Origin: Streptomyces sp. DH24
GTDB taxonomy: Bacteria > Actinomycetota > Actinomycetes > Streptomycetales > Streptomycetaceae
Length of the DNA: 64,000 bases
Reading direction: 5' to 3'
Assembly (NCBI RefSeq): GCF_029813775.1
Contig: NZ_JARVKW010000025.1
Location: 44,983-108,982, forward strand
Below, piece by piece: positions 40,719 to 49,027 of the stretch. The stretch's first letter is position 1, and every line of letters starts with the position of its first letter. Below the pieces are notes generated by a model. It was not told the DNA's origin. It saw only the letters and a list, made by a program, of their open reading frames with translations, and made no database searches. Made by a program: the position numbers and the translations under genes.

Positions 40719-41879
40719 ATGGTGGACGCGCTCGGTGTCGCCGTCGTCGGATTCGGCTGGATGGGCCGGGTGCACACCCAGGCGTACGCGCGCGTGCGGC
40801 ACCACTATCCGCAGCTGCCGCTGCGCCCCGAGCTGGTGACGGTCGCCGAGGAGGTGCCGGGCCGGGCCGAGGAGGCCGCCGCGCAGTTCGGGTTCGCCGC
40901 CACGGCCCGCGACTGGCGCGAGGTGGCCGCCGACCCGCGCGTCGGAGCCGTCAGCATCACCGCCCCGAACTTCCTGCACCGCGAGATCGGCGTCGCGATG
41001 GCCCGGGCGGGCAAGCACATCTGGATCGAGAAGCCGGTGGGCCTCACGGCGGCGGACGCCCGCGCGGTGGCCGACGCGGTCGCCGAGGCCGGTGTGCAGG
41101 GCGCGGTCGGCTTCAACTACCGCAACGCGCCCGCCGTCGAGGCCGCCCGCGATCTGATCGCCGCCGGGGAGATCGGCGCGGTCACGCATGTCCGCGTCCG
41201 GCTGTTCAGCGACTACGCGGCGCATCCCGAGGGCGCCCTGACGTGGCGGTACGAGCGGGAGCGCGGCGGCAGCGGAGTGCTGGGCGACCTCGCCTCGCAC
41301 GGTGCGGACCTGGCCCGTTTCCTGCTCGGCGACATCGTCTCGCTCACCGCCGACACGGCCGTCTTCGTGCCCGAGCGGGCCCGCCCGACCGGCGCCACGG
41401 CGGGCCATTCGCGCGCCGCGGGCGGCGAGTTGGGCCCGGTCGAGAACGAGGACTACGTGAGCTGCCTCCTGCGGTTCGCCTCGGGCGCGCGGGGCGTACT
41501 GGAGGCGTGCCGGGTGTCGGTGGGCGAGCAGAACAACTACGGCTTCGAGGTGCACGGCACCAAGGGCGCCGTCTCCTGGGACTTCCGCCGCATGAACGAG
41601 CTCGGCGTCAGCCGCGGCACCACGTACCAGGACCAGTCCGTCAGTACGGTGTACGTCGGCCCGGGGCACGGCGAGTTCGGCGCGTTCCAGCCGGGCGCGG
41701 CGAACGCCATGGGCTACGACGACCTGAAGGTGATCGAGGCGTACCGCTTCCTGCGGTCGGTCGCCGAGGGCACACCGTACGGGGCGACGCTCGCGGACGC
41801 GGTGCGGAGCGCGGAGGTGCTGGACGCGATGGCGCGCTCGGCTCACAGCGGCGCGTGGGTCACCGTAGAGGCGCGGTAG
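40719..41879 (+). CDS. Gfo/Idh/MocA-family oxidoreductase (inositol/sugar dehydrogenase-like)
   Basis: A 386-residue NAD(P)-dependent dehydrogenase. The Rossmann domain starts LGVAVVGFGWMGRVHTQAYA; the catalytic region has HIWIEKPVGLTAADARAVAD (Lys of EKP), GFNYRNAPAVEAARDLIAAG and GVLGDLASHGADLARFLLGD; the C-terminal alpha/beta domain follows. It oxidises a ring or chain hydroxyl of a sugar or inositol. ATG at 40719 follows AAGAGGGG. It is regulated by the divergent LacI repressor and overlaps the convergent regulator gene by 20 bp. Confidence 0.88.
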   Translation: MVDALGVAVVGFGWMGRVHTQAYARVRHHYPQLPLRPELVTVAEEVPGRAEEAAAQFGFAATARDWREVAADPRVGAVSITAPNFLHREIGVAMARAGKHIWIEKPVGLTAADARAVADAVAEAGVQGAVGFNYRNAPAVEAARDLIAAGEIGAVTHVRVRLFSDYAAHPEGALTWRYERERGGSGVLGDLASHGADLARFLLGDIVSLTADTAVFVPERARPTGATAGHSRAAGGELGPVENEDYVSCLLRFASGARGVLEACRVSVGEQNNYGFEVHGTKGAVSWDFRRMNELGVSRGTTYQDQSVSTVYVGPGHGEFGAFQPGAANAMGYDDLKVIEAYRFLRSVAEGTPYGATLADAVRSAEVLDAMARSAHSGAWVTVEAR

Positions 41880-42903
41880 GCACGTCGGGCGGCATGTTGT
41901 AGGGCGTCACGACCTGGATCGGGGACGGCAGGGTGGGTCCGGCGGGCGGCAGCGCGCCGTGCGCGCGCATCAGGACGCGGCAGGCCTCGCGCACGTCCTG
42001 GCGCAGGTCGTGGTGGAGGACGGCGGACAGCCGGTGCTCGGCCAGCAGCCGGGTGTTGTCCTGGTCGAGGTCGTGCGCGACGAACACGGCGCACTCGCGG
42101 CCGGCGTCCTCGAAGGCGCGCAGGGTGGCGATGTTGCCGCCGCCGATGGAGTAGACGGCCCGGATGTCCGGGTCCCGGTCCAGGGCGGCGCGCACCAGGT
42201 CGTACTGGGTGGCGTCCAGGCCCTGGCCCTCGGTGATCTCGACCAGGGTGCGGCCGGGGCAGCGGGCCCGCATGACGCCGCGGAAGCCCATCTCGCGTTC
42301 CTCCTCGTTGCGGAAGAAGCCGCTGCTGAGGCTGGTGAGGACGTTGCCGGGCCGGTCGCCGAGCCACTGCTGCGTCAGGTAGGCGGCCGTGGCGCCCGCC
42401 GCGCGGTCGTCGATGCCGACGCGGCCGACGCGGGCGCTCGCGGGCAGGTCGGTCACCAGCGTCACGACGGGGATGCCGGCGGCGGCCAGCCGGCCCACGG
42501 CGGCGGTGAGCTCGGGGACGTCGGGCGCCTTGAGGATCACGCCCTGGGAGCCGCGCCGGGCGATCCGGTCCAGGACCCGGACCAGTTCCGCGGCCGGGCC
42601 GGTCTCGCGGAAGTGGAAGCGGGAGCGCAGCACCGCCGGCTGCAGCGACGGCAGTTCGGCCTCCAGGGCGGCGCGGACGGCGCTGGAGAACCGCTCCGGC
42701 GCCTGCATCACGATGTCCGCCATGAAGGTGCGGCCGACCAGCCGGACCTGGGTGCGCTGGCGGTCCAGGTCGGCGATCGCGCGGTGCACCTCGCGCGCGG
42801 TGCTCTCCCGGACCCCGCCGCGGCCGTTGAGGACCCGATCGACGGTGGCCTCGCTCAGCCCTGCCTGGCGCGCTATTTCCCGGATCGGGAACGGGTGCCC
42901 CAT
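41860..42903 (-). CDS. LacI-like regulator with sugar-binding (Peripla_BP_4) domain
   Basis: A 347-residue regulator. The N-terminal helix-turn-helix is IREIARQAGLSEATVDRVLN followed by the hinge GRGGVRESTAREVHRAIADL; the effector domain is of the type found in sugar-binding proteins (PAVLRSRFHFRETGPAAELV, GVILKAPDVPELTAAVGRLA, IRAVYSIGGGNIATLRAFED). It is convergent with the upstream dehydrogenase, overlapping its last 20 bp, and divergent from the dioxygenase-SDR-iolG genes. Probably senses an inositol-related compound and controls them through the palindrome at 42958. Confidence 0.9.
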   Translation of the reverse strand: MGHPFPIREIARQAGLSEATVDRVLNGRGGVRESTAREVHRAIADLDRQRTQVRLVGRTFMADIVMQAPERFSSAVRAALEAELPSLQPAVLRSRFHFRETGPAAELVRVLDRIARRGSQGVILKAPDVPELTAAVGRLAAAGIPVVTLVTDLPASARVGRVGIDDRAAGATAAYLTQQWLGDRPGNVLTSLSSGFFRNEEEREMGFRGVMRARCPGRTLVEITEGQGLDATQYDLVRAALDRDPDIRAVYSIGGGNIATLRAFEDAGRECAVFVAHDLDQDNTRLLAEHRLSAVLHHDLRQDVREACRVLMRAHGALPPAGPTLPSPIQVVTPYNMPPDVPTAPLR

Positions 42904-42957
42904 GCCACGGCTCCTTGAGGGGTTTTTGATGGCTCGCTGCCGGTTGTTCGACGGGTT

Positions 42958-42976
42958 TGTCAGGACAAGAATGACA
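42958..42976. promoter_or_regulatory. inverted repeat between the LacI-like regulator and dioxygenase genes
   Basis: TGTCA-N9-TGACA lies in the divergent promoter. It shares the TGTCA/TGACA half-sites and following AGCG with the larger inverted repeat at 50194-50259 near iolC. Confidence 0.5.
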
Positions 42977-43010
42977 GCGCTGCGGCGACCCTGTCACCGA
43001 AAGGACGACG

Positions 43011-44174
43011 ATGTCCACGACTCCCGCGCGCCCCCGCGTCCGGCTGTCCGGGCGGGACTGCGACCTCGACGCCTTCCGGGCGCTGACCGAACGGGCCACC
43101 GACCTCGCCGGCTGTCCGCACGCCACGTCCGTCGAGCGGAACGTGCCGGTCTACGACAGCGACCGCGTTCTCGCGGCCGACCGCTGCGCCGTCCAGGAGG
43201 AACTGGTCGGCGCCCTGACCGACGGGCCCGGCGTCGTGGTCCTGCGGGGCGCCTTCCCGGACCCGGCGGTCGTGGACCGGGCGACGGCCGTGTTCGACGC
43301 CCTGATCGCCGGGCAGCGCGCCGCGGGCACGACGGCCGGCGACCACTTCGCGAAGCCGGGCGCCAACGACCGCGTGTGGAACGCGCTGGAGAAGACCGCG
43401 CTGTACGACGCGGAGGTCTTCGCCGACTACTACGCGAACGACGTCCTGGCCCTGGTGTCCGAGGCCTGGCTCGGCCCCGGCTACCAGATGACCTCGCAGG
43501 TCAACGTGGTCAACCCGGGCGGCGTCGCGCAGGCCCCGCACCGCGACTACCACCTCGGTTTCCTCGGCGACGAGGCCGCGGCGGCCTACCCGGCGCACGT
43601 GCACCGCCTCTCCCCGGTGCTCACCCTCCAGGGCGCCGTCGCGCACTGCGACATGCCGGTGGAGTCCGGGCCGACGATGTACCTGCCGCACTCGCAGAAG
43701 TACGAGCCCGGCTATCTCGCCTGGCGGCGGCCCGAGTTCCGGGCGTACTTCGAGACGCACCACGTGCAGCTGCCGCTCGCCAAGGGGGACGCGGTCTTCT
43801 TCAACCCGGCGCTGTTCCACGCGGCCGGGACCAACCGCTCGGCGGACGTGCGGCGCACGGCGAACCTGCTGCAGGTGTCGTCCGCGTTCGGCCGCGCCAT
43901 GGAGACGGTGGACCGCGAGGCGGTCGCCGCCGCGGTGTACCCGGTGCTGCTCAAGCGCAAGGCGGCGGGCGCGGACGCCCGGTCGCTGGACAACGTGATC
44001 GCGGCGAGCGCCGAGGGCTACCCCTTCCCCACCAACCTGGACCGCGATCCGCCGGTGGACGGGCTCGCCCCGCCCTCGCAGGCGGACCTGGTGCGGCGGG
44101 CGCTGCGCGAGGAGTGGGATCCGCGGGCGCTCCGTGCGGCGCTGCGGGCGGGCGCCGAGCGGCGCGAGAGCTGA
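43011..44174 (+). CDS. phytanoyl-CoA dioxygenase-family Fe(II)/2-oxoglutarate enzyme
   Basis: A 387-residue non-heme iron oxygenase. The facial triad is His177 and Asp179 (APHRDYH) with distal His270 (FFNPALFHAAGTNRS); Arg281/Arg282 are placed to bind 2-oxoglutarate. The N-terminal half includes DGPGVVVLRGAF and GPGYQMTSQVNVVNPGG. Such enzymes hydroxylate or demethylate small substrates. It sits first in an operon with an SDR (15 bp gap) and an IolG-like dehydrogenase inside an inositol locus, so oxidative demethylation of an O-methyl-inositol or modification of an inositol derivative is plausible. ATG at 43011 follows AAAGGACG. Confidence 0.85.
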   Translation: MSTTPARPRVRLSGRDCDLDAFRALTERATDLAGCPHATSVERNVPVYDSDRVLAADRCAVQEELVGALTDGPGVVVLRGAFPDPAVVDRATAVFDALIAGQRAAGTTAGDHFAKPGANDRVWNALEKTALYDAEVFADYYANDVLALVSEAWLGPGYQMTSQVNVVNPGGVAQAPHRDYHLGFLGDEAAAAYPAHVHRLSPVLTLQGAVAHCDMPVESGPTMYLPHSQKYEPGYLAWRRPEFRAYFETHHVQLPLAKGDAVFFNPALFHAAGTNRSADVRRTANLLQVSSAFGRAMETVDREAVAAAVYPVLLKRKAAGADARSLDNVIAASAEGYPFPTNLDRDPPVDGLAPPSQADLVRRALREEWDPRALRAALRAGAERRES

Positions 44175-44189
44175 AAGGACCTTCCTGGT

Positions 44190-44966
44190 ATGGGACTTCT
44201 CGACGACAAGGTCGTCCTCGTCAACGGCGGCAGCCAGGGCGTGGGCGCCGCGGTCGCCCGCGCCGCGGTCCGCGAGGGCGCCGTCGTGGCCGTCACGGGG
44301 CGGCGCCCGGAACCCGGTGAGGCGCTGGTGGCCGAACTGGCGGAGGCGGGCGGCGAGGCGGTGTTCGCCCGGGCCGACCTGGCGGACGCCGAGCAGGCGA
44401 AGGCGGCGGTGGCGCGCGTGGTGGAGACGTACGGCCGGGTCGACTGCCTGGTGAACTCCGCCGGGCTCACCTCCCGGGGCACGCTGCTGGACACCACGCC
44501 CGAGCTGTTCGACCAGCACATCGCCGTCAATCTGAAGGCGCCGTTCTTCGCGATGCAGGCGGCCGTCGCCGACATGGTGGCGCGCAGGGCGCCCGGCACC
44601 GTCGTCAACATCATCACGTCGTCGGCGCACGGCGGACAGCCGTTCCTGGCGCCGTACGTCGCCGCGAAGGCCGGGCTCGTCGGACTGACCCGCAACGCCG
44701 CCCACGCGCACCGCTGGGACCGCATCCGCGTCAACGGCCTGAACATCGGCTGGACCGCCACCGAGGGCGAGGACGCGACGCAGCGGGCCTTCCACGGCGC
44801 GGGCGACGACTGGCGCGAACAGGCCGCCGCCCGGCTGCCGATGGGCAGGCTCGGGCAGCCGGACGAGATCGCAGACTTCGTCGTCCTCCTGCTGTCGGAC
44901 CGGTCCGGGGTGGTCACCGGCTCGGTGATCGACTGGGACCAGAACGTGCTCGGCGGGCTGGACTGA
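44190..44966 (+). CDS. SDR-family NAD(P)-dependent oxidoreductase
   Basis: A 258-residue classical short-chain dehydrogenase. The coenzyme motif is VNGGSQGVGAAVARAAV (TGxxxGxG variant NGGSQGVG), the NAG motif appears as NSAGLTSRG, and the catalytic Ser/Tyr/Lys region is TSSAHGG...YVAAKAGLVGLT. A tryptophan-rich extension near the end (STATEGEDATQRAFHGAGDD, WREQAAARLPMGRLG) is typical of sugar-acting SDRs. It lies 15 bp after the dioxygenase and 98 bp before the IolG-like gene, so it likely oxidises the product or another inositol intermediate. Confidence 0.9.
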   Translation: MGLLDDKVVLVNGGSQGVGAAVARAAVREGAVVAVTGRRPEPGEALVAELAEAGGEAVFARADLADAEQAKAAVARVVETYGRVDCLVNSAGLTSRGTLLDTTPELFDQHIAVNLKAPFFAMQAAVADMVARRAPGTVVNIITSSAHGGQPFLAPYVAAKAGLVGLTRNAAHAHRWDRIRVNGLNIGWTATEGEDATQRAFHGAGDDWREQAAARLPMGRLGQPDEIADFVVLLLSDRSGVVTGSVIDWDQNVLGGLD

Positions 44967-45064
44967 ACGCGCGCGCCCGGGCCCGTCCGGCACACGGACC
45001 GGCCCGAGGGGCGACCGGGGTCCGGGCGACGGACCGCAACCACACAAAAGGAGCAGCAGAGCAC

Positions 45065-46069
45065 ATGCGCATGGGCATTCTCGGCCTCGGCCGCATCGGC
45101 GCCTTCCACGCCGAGACCCTCTCCGGGCTCGACGCCGTCACCTCGCTCGTCGTCGCCGACCCGGTGACGGACGCCGCCAAGTCCGCCGCCGAACGGTTCG
45201 GTGCCGAGGTCGCGGACTCCCCCGAGGCCCTGCTGGCCGCCGGGGTGGACGGCCTCGTCGTCGCCGCCGCGACCGACGCCCACCCCGCCCTGATCCGCGC
45301 CGGGGTCGCGGCCGGCGTGCCCGTCTTCTGCGAGAAGCCCGTCGCCCGCACCATGGCCGAGGGCGTCGAGGTGCTGCGGGCCGTCGAGGGCAGTGACGTG
45401 CCGATCCAGATCGGCTTCAACCGGCGCTTCGACGCCGGGTTCGTCGCCGCGCGGGAGGCGGTGCGCGGCGACGAACTGGGCAAGCTGCACACCGTGCGCT
45501 CCACGACGCTGGACCCGGCGCCGCCGCCGGCCGCGTACGTCGCCGCCTCCGGGGGCATCTTCCGGGACTGCTCCGTGCACGACTTCGACATCATCCGCTG
45601 GGTGACGGGCCGCGAGGTGACCGAGGTGTACGCCGTGGGCGGCAACCGGGGCGCCGACTACATCCGGGAGGCGGGCGACGCCGACACCACCGGCGCGGTC
45701 CTCACCCTGGACGACGGCACGATCGCCGTGGTGTCCAACAGCCGCCACAACGCCCGCGGTCACGACGTCCGCATGGAGCTGCACGGCTTCGCCGACTCGA
45801 TCGCCGTCGGCCTGGAGGACAGGCTGCCGCTGCGTTCGGTCGAGCCGGGCGTGACGTTCCCGGCGGGCACCCCGCACGACTTCTTCATGGACCGCTTCGC
45901 CGCCGCCTACCGCGCCGAACTCACCGCGTTCACCGAGGTCGTCGCGGGCGCGCGGCCCTCCCCGTGCACGGTGGCGGACGCGCTGGAGGCGGGCTGGATC
46001 GCCGAGGCGTGCACGCTGTCGCTGCGCGAGCACCGGCCGGTGACGGTGGCGGAGGTGCGCGCCGGCTGA
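45065..46069 (+). CDS. iolG: myo-inositol 2-dehydrogenase-like Gfo/Idh/MocA oxidoreductase
   Basis: A 334-residue NAD-dependent dehydrogenase that oxidises myo-inositol to 2-keto-myo-inositol in the first step of inositol breakdown. Landmarks are MGILGLGRIGAFHAETLSG, PVFCEKPVARTMAEGVEVL (catalytic Lys), IQIGFNRRFDAGFVAAREAV and the IolG-typical GGIFRDCSVHDFDIIRWVTG. It ends with a strong bidirectional terminator. It is the last gene of the dioxygenase-SDR-dehydrogenase group. An AAGGAG is 11 bases before the ATG at 45065; the second Met is also possible. Confidence 0.88.
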   Translation: MRMGILGLGRIGAFHAETLSGLDAVTSLVVADPVTDAAKSAAERFGAEVADSPEALLAAGVDGLVVAAATDAHPALIRAGVAAGVPVFCEKPVARTMAEGVEVLRAVEGSDVPIQIGFNRRFDAGFVAAREAVRGDELGKLHTVRSTTLDPAPPPAAYVAASGGIFRDCSVHDFDIIRWVTGREVTEVYAVGGNRGADYIREAGDADTTGAVLTLDDGTIAVVSNSRHNARGHDVRMELHGFADSIAVGLEDRLPLRSVEPGVTFPAGTPHDFFMDRFAAAYRAELTAFTEVVAGARPSPCTVADALEAGWIAEACTLSLREHRPVTVAEVRAG

Positions 46070-46083
46070 CGGGTCCCGCCGTG

Positions 46084-46119
46084 AAAGAAGGGCCGGGCCG
46101 CGTCGCCCGGCCCTTCTTT
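46084..46119. terminator. bidirectional intrinsic terminator between iolG and iolE-like genes
   Basis: AAAGAAGGGCCGGGC (46084-46098) pairs perfectly with GCCCGGCCCTTCTTT (46105-46119) around a 6-base loop. T/A runs flank both sides, so it can serve both convergent genes. Confidence 0.92.
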
Positions 46120-46129
46120 TCTCTTGCCG

Positions 46130-47032
46130 TCAGGCCCCGCAGGACCGCAGGAACCTGCGGGTGCGCACCGCGATGGGCAGCGGCTTGTCCGGCTCGCAGG
46201 GGTACATGTCCTGCTCCACGATGGCGAACAGGTCCACGCCGAGCTTCTGGGCCGCCGTGAGCACCGGCCCCAGCTCCGGGACGCCGCCCGGCGGTTCGCA
46301 CATCACGCCGCGCTGCACGGCCGGCCCGAACGGCACCCCGTTCGCCCGGACGTCCGCCAGGATCTCCGGGTCGACCTGCTTGAGGTGCAGGTAGCCGATG
46401 CGTTCGCCGTAGGTCTCGATGAGCTTGACGCTGTCGCCGCCGCAGTAGGCGTAGTGCCCGGTGTCCAGGCAGAGGCCGACCAGGTCGGAGTCGGTCGCGT
46501 CGAGGAAGCGCTCGACGTGCTCCTCGGTGTCGATGTGGGTGTCGGCGTGCGGGTGGACGACGATGTCCAGGCCGTAGCGCTCCCTCACCTCGTGGCCGAG
46601 CCGTTCCATGCCCCCGGTCAGGTGGGCCCACTGCTCGCCGGTCAGCTCCGGCGGCTCCAGGATCTCGGCGGTCTTGTCGTCGCGCCAGAAGGACGGGATG
46701 ACGACGAGGTGCTCGGCGCCCATGGCCTGCGTGAGCGCGGCGACCTGGGCGACGTGGTCCCAGGTGGCGTCCCAGACGGCGGGGCCGCGGTGCAGGCCGG
46801 TGAAGACGGTGCCCGCGGAGACCTTCAGGTCACGGCGCTGCACCTCGTCGGTGAGACGGGCCGGGTCGGTGGGCAGGTAGCCGTAGGGGCCCAGCTCGAT
46901 CCAGGAGTAGCCGGCCTCGGCGACCTCGTCCAGGAAGCGTTCCCAGGGCACCTGCCGGGGATCGTCCGGGAACCACACTCCCCAGGAGTCGGGGGCGGAG
47001 CCGACGCGGATCCGGTCGAGCACAGGGGCCAT
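46130..47032 (-). CDS. iolE: sugar isomerase/inosose dehydratase family protein (IolE-like)
   Basis: A 300-residue TIM-barrel protein of the xylose-isomerase-like family. Landmarks are VGSAPDSWGVWFPDDPRQVP, WIELGPYGYLPTDP, VVHPHADTHIDTEEHVERFL (metal-ligand His), VGLCLDTGHYAYCGGDSVKL and FAIVEQDMYPCEPDKPLPIA. It probably dehydrates 2-keto-myo-inositol (inosose) to a diketone. It is the last gene of the ABC transporter operon on the minus strand (5 bp after the ATPase stop). ATG at 47032. Confidence 0.85.
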   Translation of the reverse strand: MAPVLDRIRVGSAPDSWGVWFPDDPRQVPWERFLDEVAEAGYSWIELGPYGYLPTDPARLTDEVQRRDLKVSAGTVFTGLHRGPAVWDATWDHVAQVAALTQAMGAEHLVVIPSFWRDDKTAEILEPPELTGEQWAHLTGGMERLGHEVRERYGLDIVVHPHADTHIDTEEHVERFLDATDSDLVGLCLDTGHYAYCGGDSVKLIETYGERIGYLHLKQVDPEILADVRANGVPFGPAVQRGVMCEPPGGVPELGPVLTAAQKLGVDLFAIVEQDMYPCEPDKPLPIAVRTRRFLRSCGA

Positions 47033-47037
47033 GTCTG

Positions 47038-47946
47038 TCAGTTCCCTTCGGACGGGGCGGGTGCGGGCGCCTGGAGGTCTCCCTCCTCGGGGAGTCCTCC
47101 GGTGTCGACGCCGCGGACCTGGGACAGTTCGTGCTTGAGGGCGGCCAGTTCGGCGCCGCCGGCCATGTGGTTGGTGAGCTCGTCGAGGCTCACCTCGCTG
47201 CGGGCGGCGCTGAGTTCGAGGGTGCCAAGGCGCAGCACGCTGAAGTGGTCGCCGACCATGTAGGCGTGGTGGGGGTTGTGGGTGATGAAGATGACGCCGA
47301 GGCCGCGGTCGCGGGCGGCGGCGATGTACTTGAGGACCACGCCGGACTGCTTGACGCCGAGGGCGGCGGTGGGCTCGTCCAGGATGAGGACGCGGGCGCC
47401 GAAGTGGACGGCGCGGGCGATGGCGACGCACTGGCGCTGGCCGCCGGAGAGGGTGCCGATGGGCTGTTCCAGGTCGTCCAGGACGATGCCCATGTTGCGC
47501 AGTTCCTCGTCGGCCGTCCGCTTCATGCGGTCGATGTCGAGGCGGCGCACCGGCCAGGGGCCCTTGGTCATCTCGGAGCCCAGGAAGAAGTTCCGCCACA
47601 CCGGCATCAGCGGCACGGTCGCCAGGTCCTGGTAGACGGTGGCGATGCCCCGGTCGAGGGCCTCGCGCGGGGTCGAGAAGCGCACCGGCTCGCCGTCCAC
47701 GAGGAACTCGCCCTCGGTGTGCTGGTGCAGCCCGGAGACGATCTTGATGAGGGTGGACTTGCCGGCGCCGTTGTCGCCGAGGACGCAGGTCACCTTACCG
47801 GGGTGGACGGCGAGGTCGACGCCGTGCAGGGCGCGGATGTTGCCGTAGGACTTGCCGGCGCCGCGCAGTTCGACGACGGGACCGCCCTCCTCGGGCGCGG
47901 GGTCCTGGAGCACGGCGCCGTGGGTGCCGGTTGCCTTGGGGGTCAT
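47038..47946 (-). CDS. sugar ABC transporter ATP-binding protein
   Basis: A 302-residue single-domain ATPase for sugar import (ribose/inositol-type). Walker A is VLGDNGAGKSTLIKIVSG, the signature LSGGQRQCVAIARAV, Walker B VLILDEPTAALGV and the H-loop FITHNPHHAYMVGD. Only one ATPase domain is present, unlike the double-domain RbsA; the ATPase would work as a homodimer. It ends 5 bp before iolE and begins 4 bp after the permease stop, so all are one operon. Confidence 0.92.
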   Translation of the reverse strand: MTPKATGTHGAVLQDPAPEEGGPVVELRGAGKSYGNIRALHGVDLAVHPGKVTCVLGDNGAGKSTLIKIVSGLHQHTEGEFLVDGEPVRFSTPREALDRGIATVYQDLATVPLMPVWRNFFLGSEMTKGPWPVRRLDIDRMKRTADEELRNMGIVLDDLEQPIGTLSGGQRQCVAIARAVHFGARVLILDEPTAALGVKQSGVVLKYIAAARDRGLGVIFITHNPHHAYMVGDHFSVLRLGTLELSAARSEVSLDELTNHMAGGAELAALKHELSQVRGVDTGGLPEEGDLQAPAPAPSEGN

Positions 47947-47950
47947 GGGT

Positions 47951-49027
47951 TCACCTCCGGGTCGCCGTGCGGCGGACCCACAGATTGACGAGCGTGGCGC
48001 CGAGCAGCATCACGCCGAGGAAGGCCTTGAACCAGTCGGGGTTCCAGCCGGCGTAGACGATGCCCTGGTTCACCATGCCGAACATGAAGGCGCCGAAGAC
48101 CGGGCCGATCGCGGAGCCGTAGCCGCCGGTGAGCAGGCAGCCGCCGATCACCGCGGCGGCGATGTAGATGAGCTCCTGGCCGACGCCCTCGCCGGACTGC
48201 ACGGTGTTGAAGGAGAACAGGTTGTGCATGCCGACGAACCAGGCGCCGAAGCCGACCGTCATGAACAGCGTGATCTTGGTGAAGTTCACGGGGACGCCGA
48301 CCGCGCGGGCGCTGTCCTTGTTGCCGCCGACCGCGAAGATCCAGTTGCCGTACTTGGTGCGCCACAGCACCCAGGTGGCGATGGCCGCGAAGACCAGCCA
48401 CCACACGACGGTGATCTTCACCTGGACGCCGCCGACGTCGAAGGAGGACGCGAAGATCGCCCTGGCCTGCTCGAAGCCGTCCATGTCGCTGATGTCGTCG
48501 GTGGCGACGTTGCCGGTGACGAGTTTGGTGATGGCGAGGTTGGCGCCCTGGAGGATCAGGAAGGTGCCCAGCGTGACCAGGAAGCTGGGCAGGCCCGTGC
48601 GCACCACCATCCAGCCGTTGAACGCGCCGATCGCGAGGGACAGGATCAGCGCGACGACGATGCCCGTCCAGACGTTCACGGTCAGCTGGTAGCTGAGCAT
48701 GCTCGCGGTGAGCGCCGAGGTGATGACGGAGACGCCGGACGACAGGTCGAACTCGCCGCCGATCATCAGCAGGGCGACGGGCAGCGCCATGATGCCGATG
48801 GTGGACGACTGGTAGAGCACCGTCGCCATGGAGCTGCCCTGACGCACGGTCGGGGCGGCGATCAGGAAGAAGACCAGCACGGCGAGGGCGCCGAGGAAGA
48901 CGCCGACCTCCGGCCGTGCCAGCAGCCGCAGGACCAGCGAGCGCTGCGAGGTGCGCCCGTCGGTCCGCTGGGGGCCGGGAGCCGGCGGTGTGCCCACCGC
49001 CGGCTCAGCCTGCTGGGCCATGCTCAT
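47951..49027 (-). CDS. sugar ABC transporter permease (RbsC/FrcC-like)
   Basis: A 358-residue membrane permease with about ten helices. Conserved BPD_transp_2 regions include IGIMALPVALLMIGGEFDLS, SGVSVITSALTASML, GLPSFLVTLGTFLILQGANL and AAAVIGGCLLTGGYGSAIGP. It would carry an inositol or sugar through the membrane with the ATPase and the lipoprotein. The ATG at 49027 overlaps the last base of the binding-protein stop codon (TGATG). Confidence 0.92.
   Translation of the reverse strand: MSMAQQAEPAVGTPPAPGPQRTDGRTSQRSLVLRLLARPEVGVFLGALAVLVFFLIAAPTVRQGSSMATVLYQSSTIGIMALPVALLMIGGEFDLSSGVSVITSALTASMLSYQLTVNVWTGIVVALILSLAIGAFNGWMVVRTGLPSFLVTLGTFLILQGANLAITKLVTGNVATDDISDMDGFEQARAIFASSFDVGGVQVKITVVWWLVFAAIATWVLWRTKYGNWIFAVGGNKDSARAVGVPVNFTKITLFMTVGFGAWFVGMHNLFSFNTVQSGEGVGQELIYIAAAVIGGCLLTGGYGSAIGPVFGAFMFGMVNQGIVYAGWNPDWFKAFLGVMLLGATLVNLWVRRTATRR

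Noticed and set aside
43011..44174. Reading the dioxygenase as an ectoine hydroxylase (EctD)
   Set aside because: It is a PhyH-family enzyme, but no ect genes are nearby and context is inositol catabolism.
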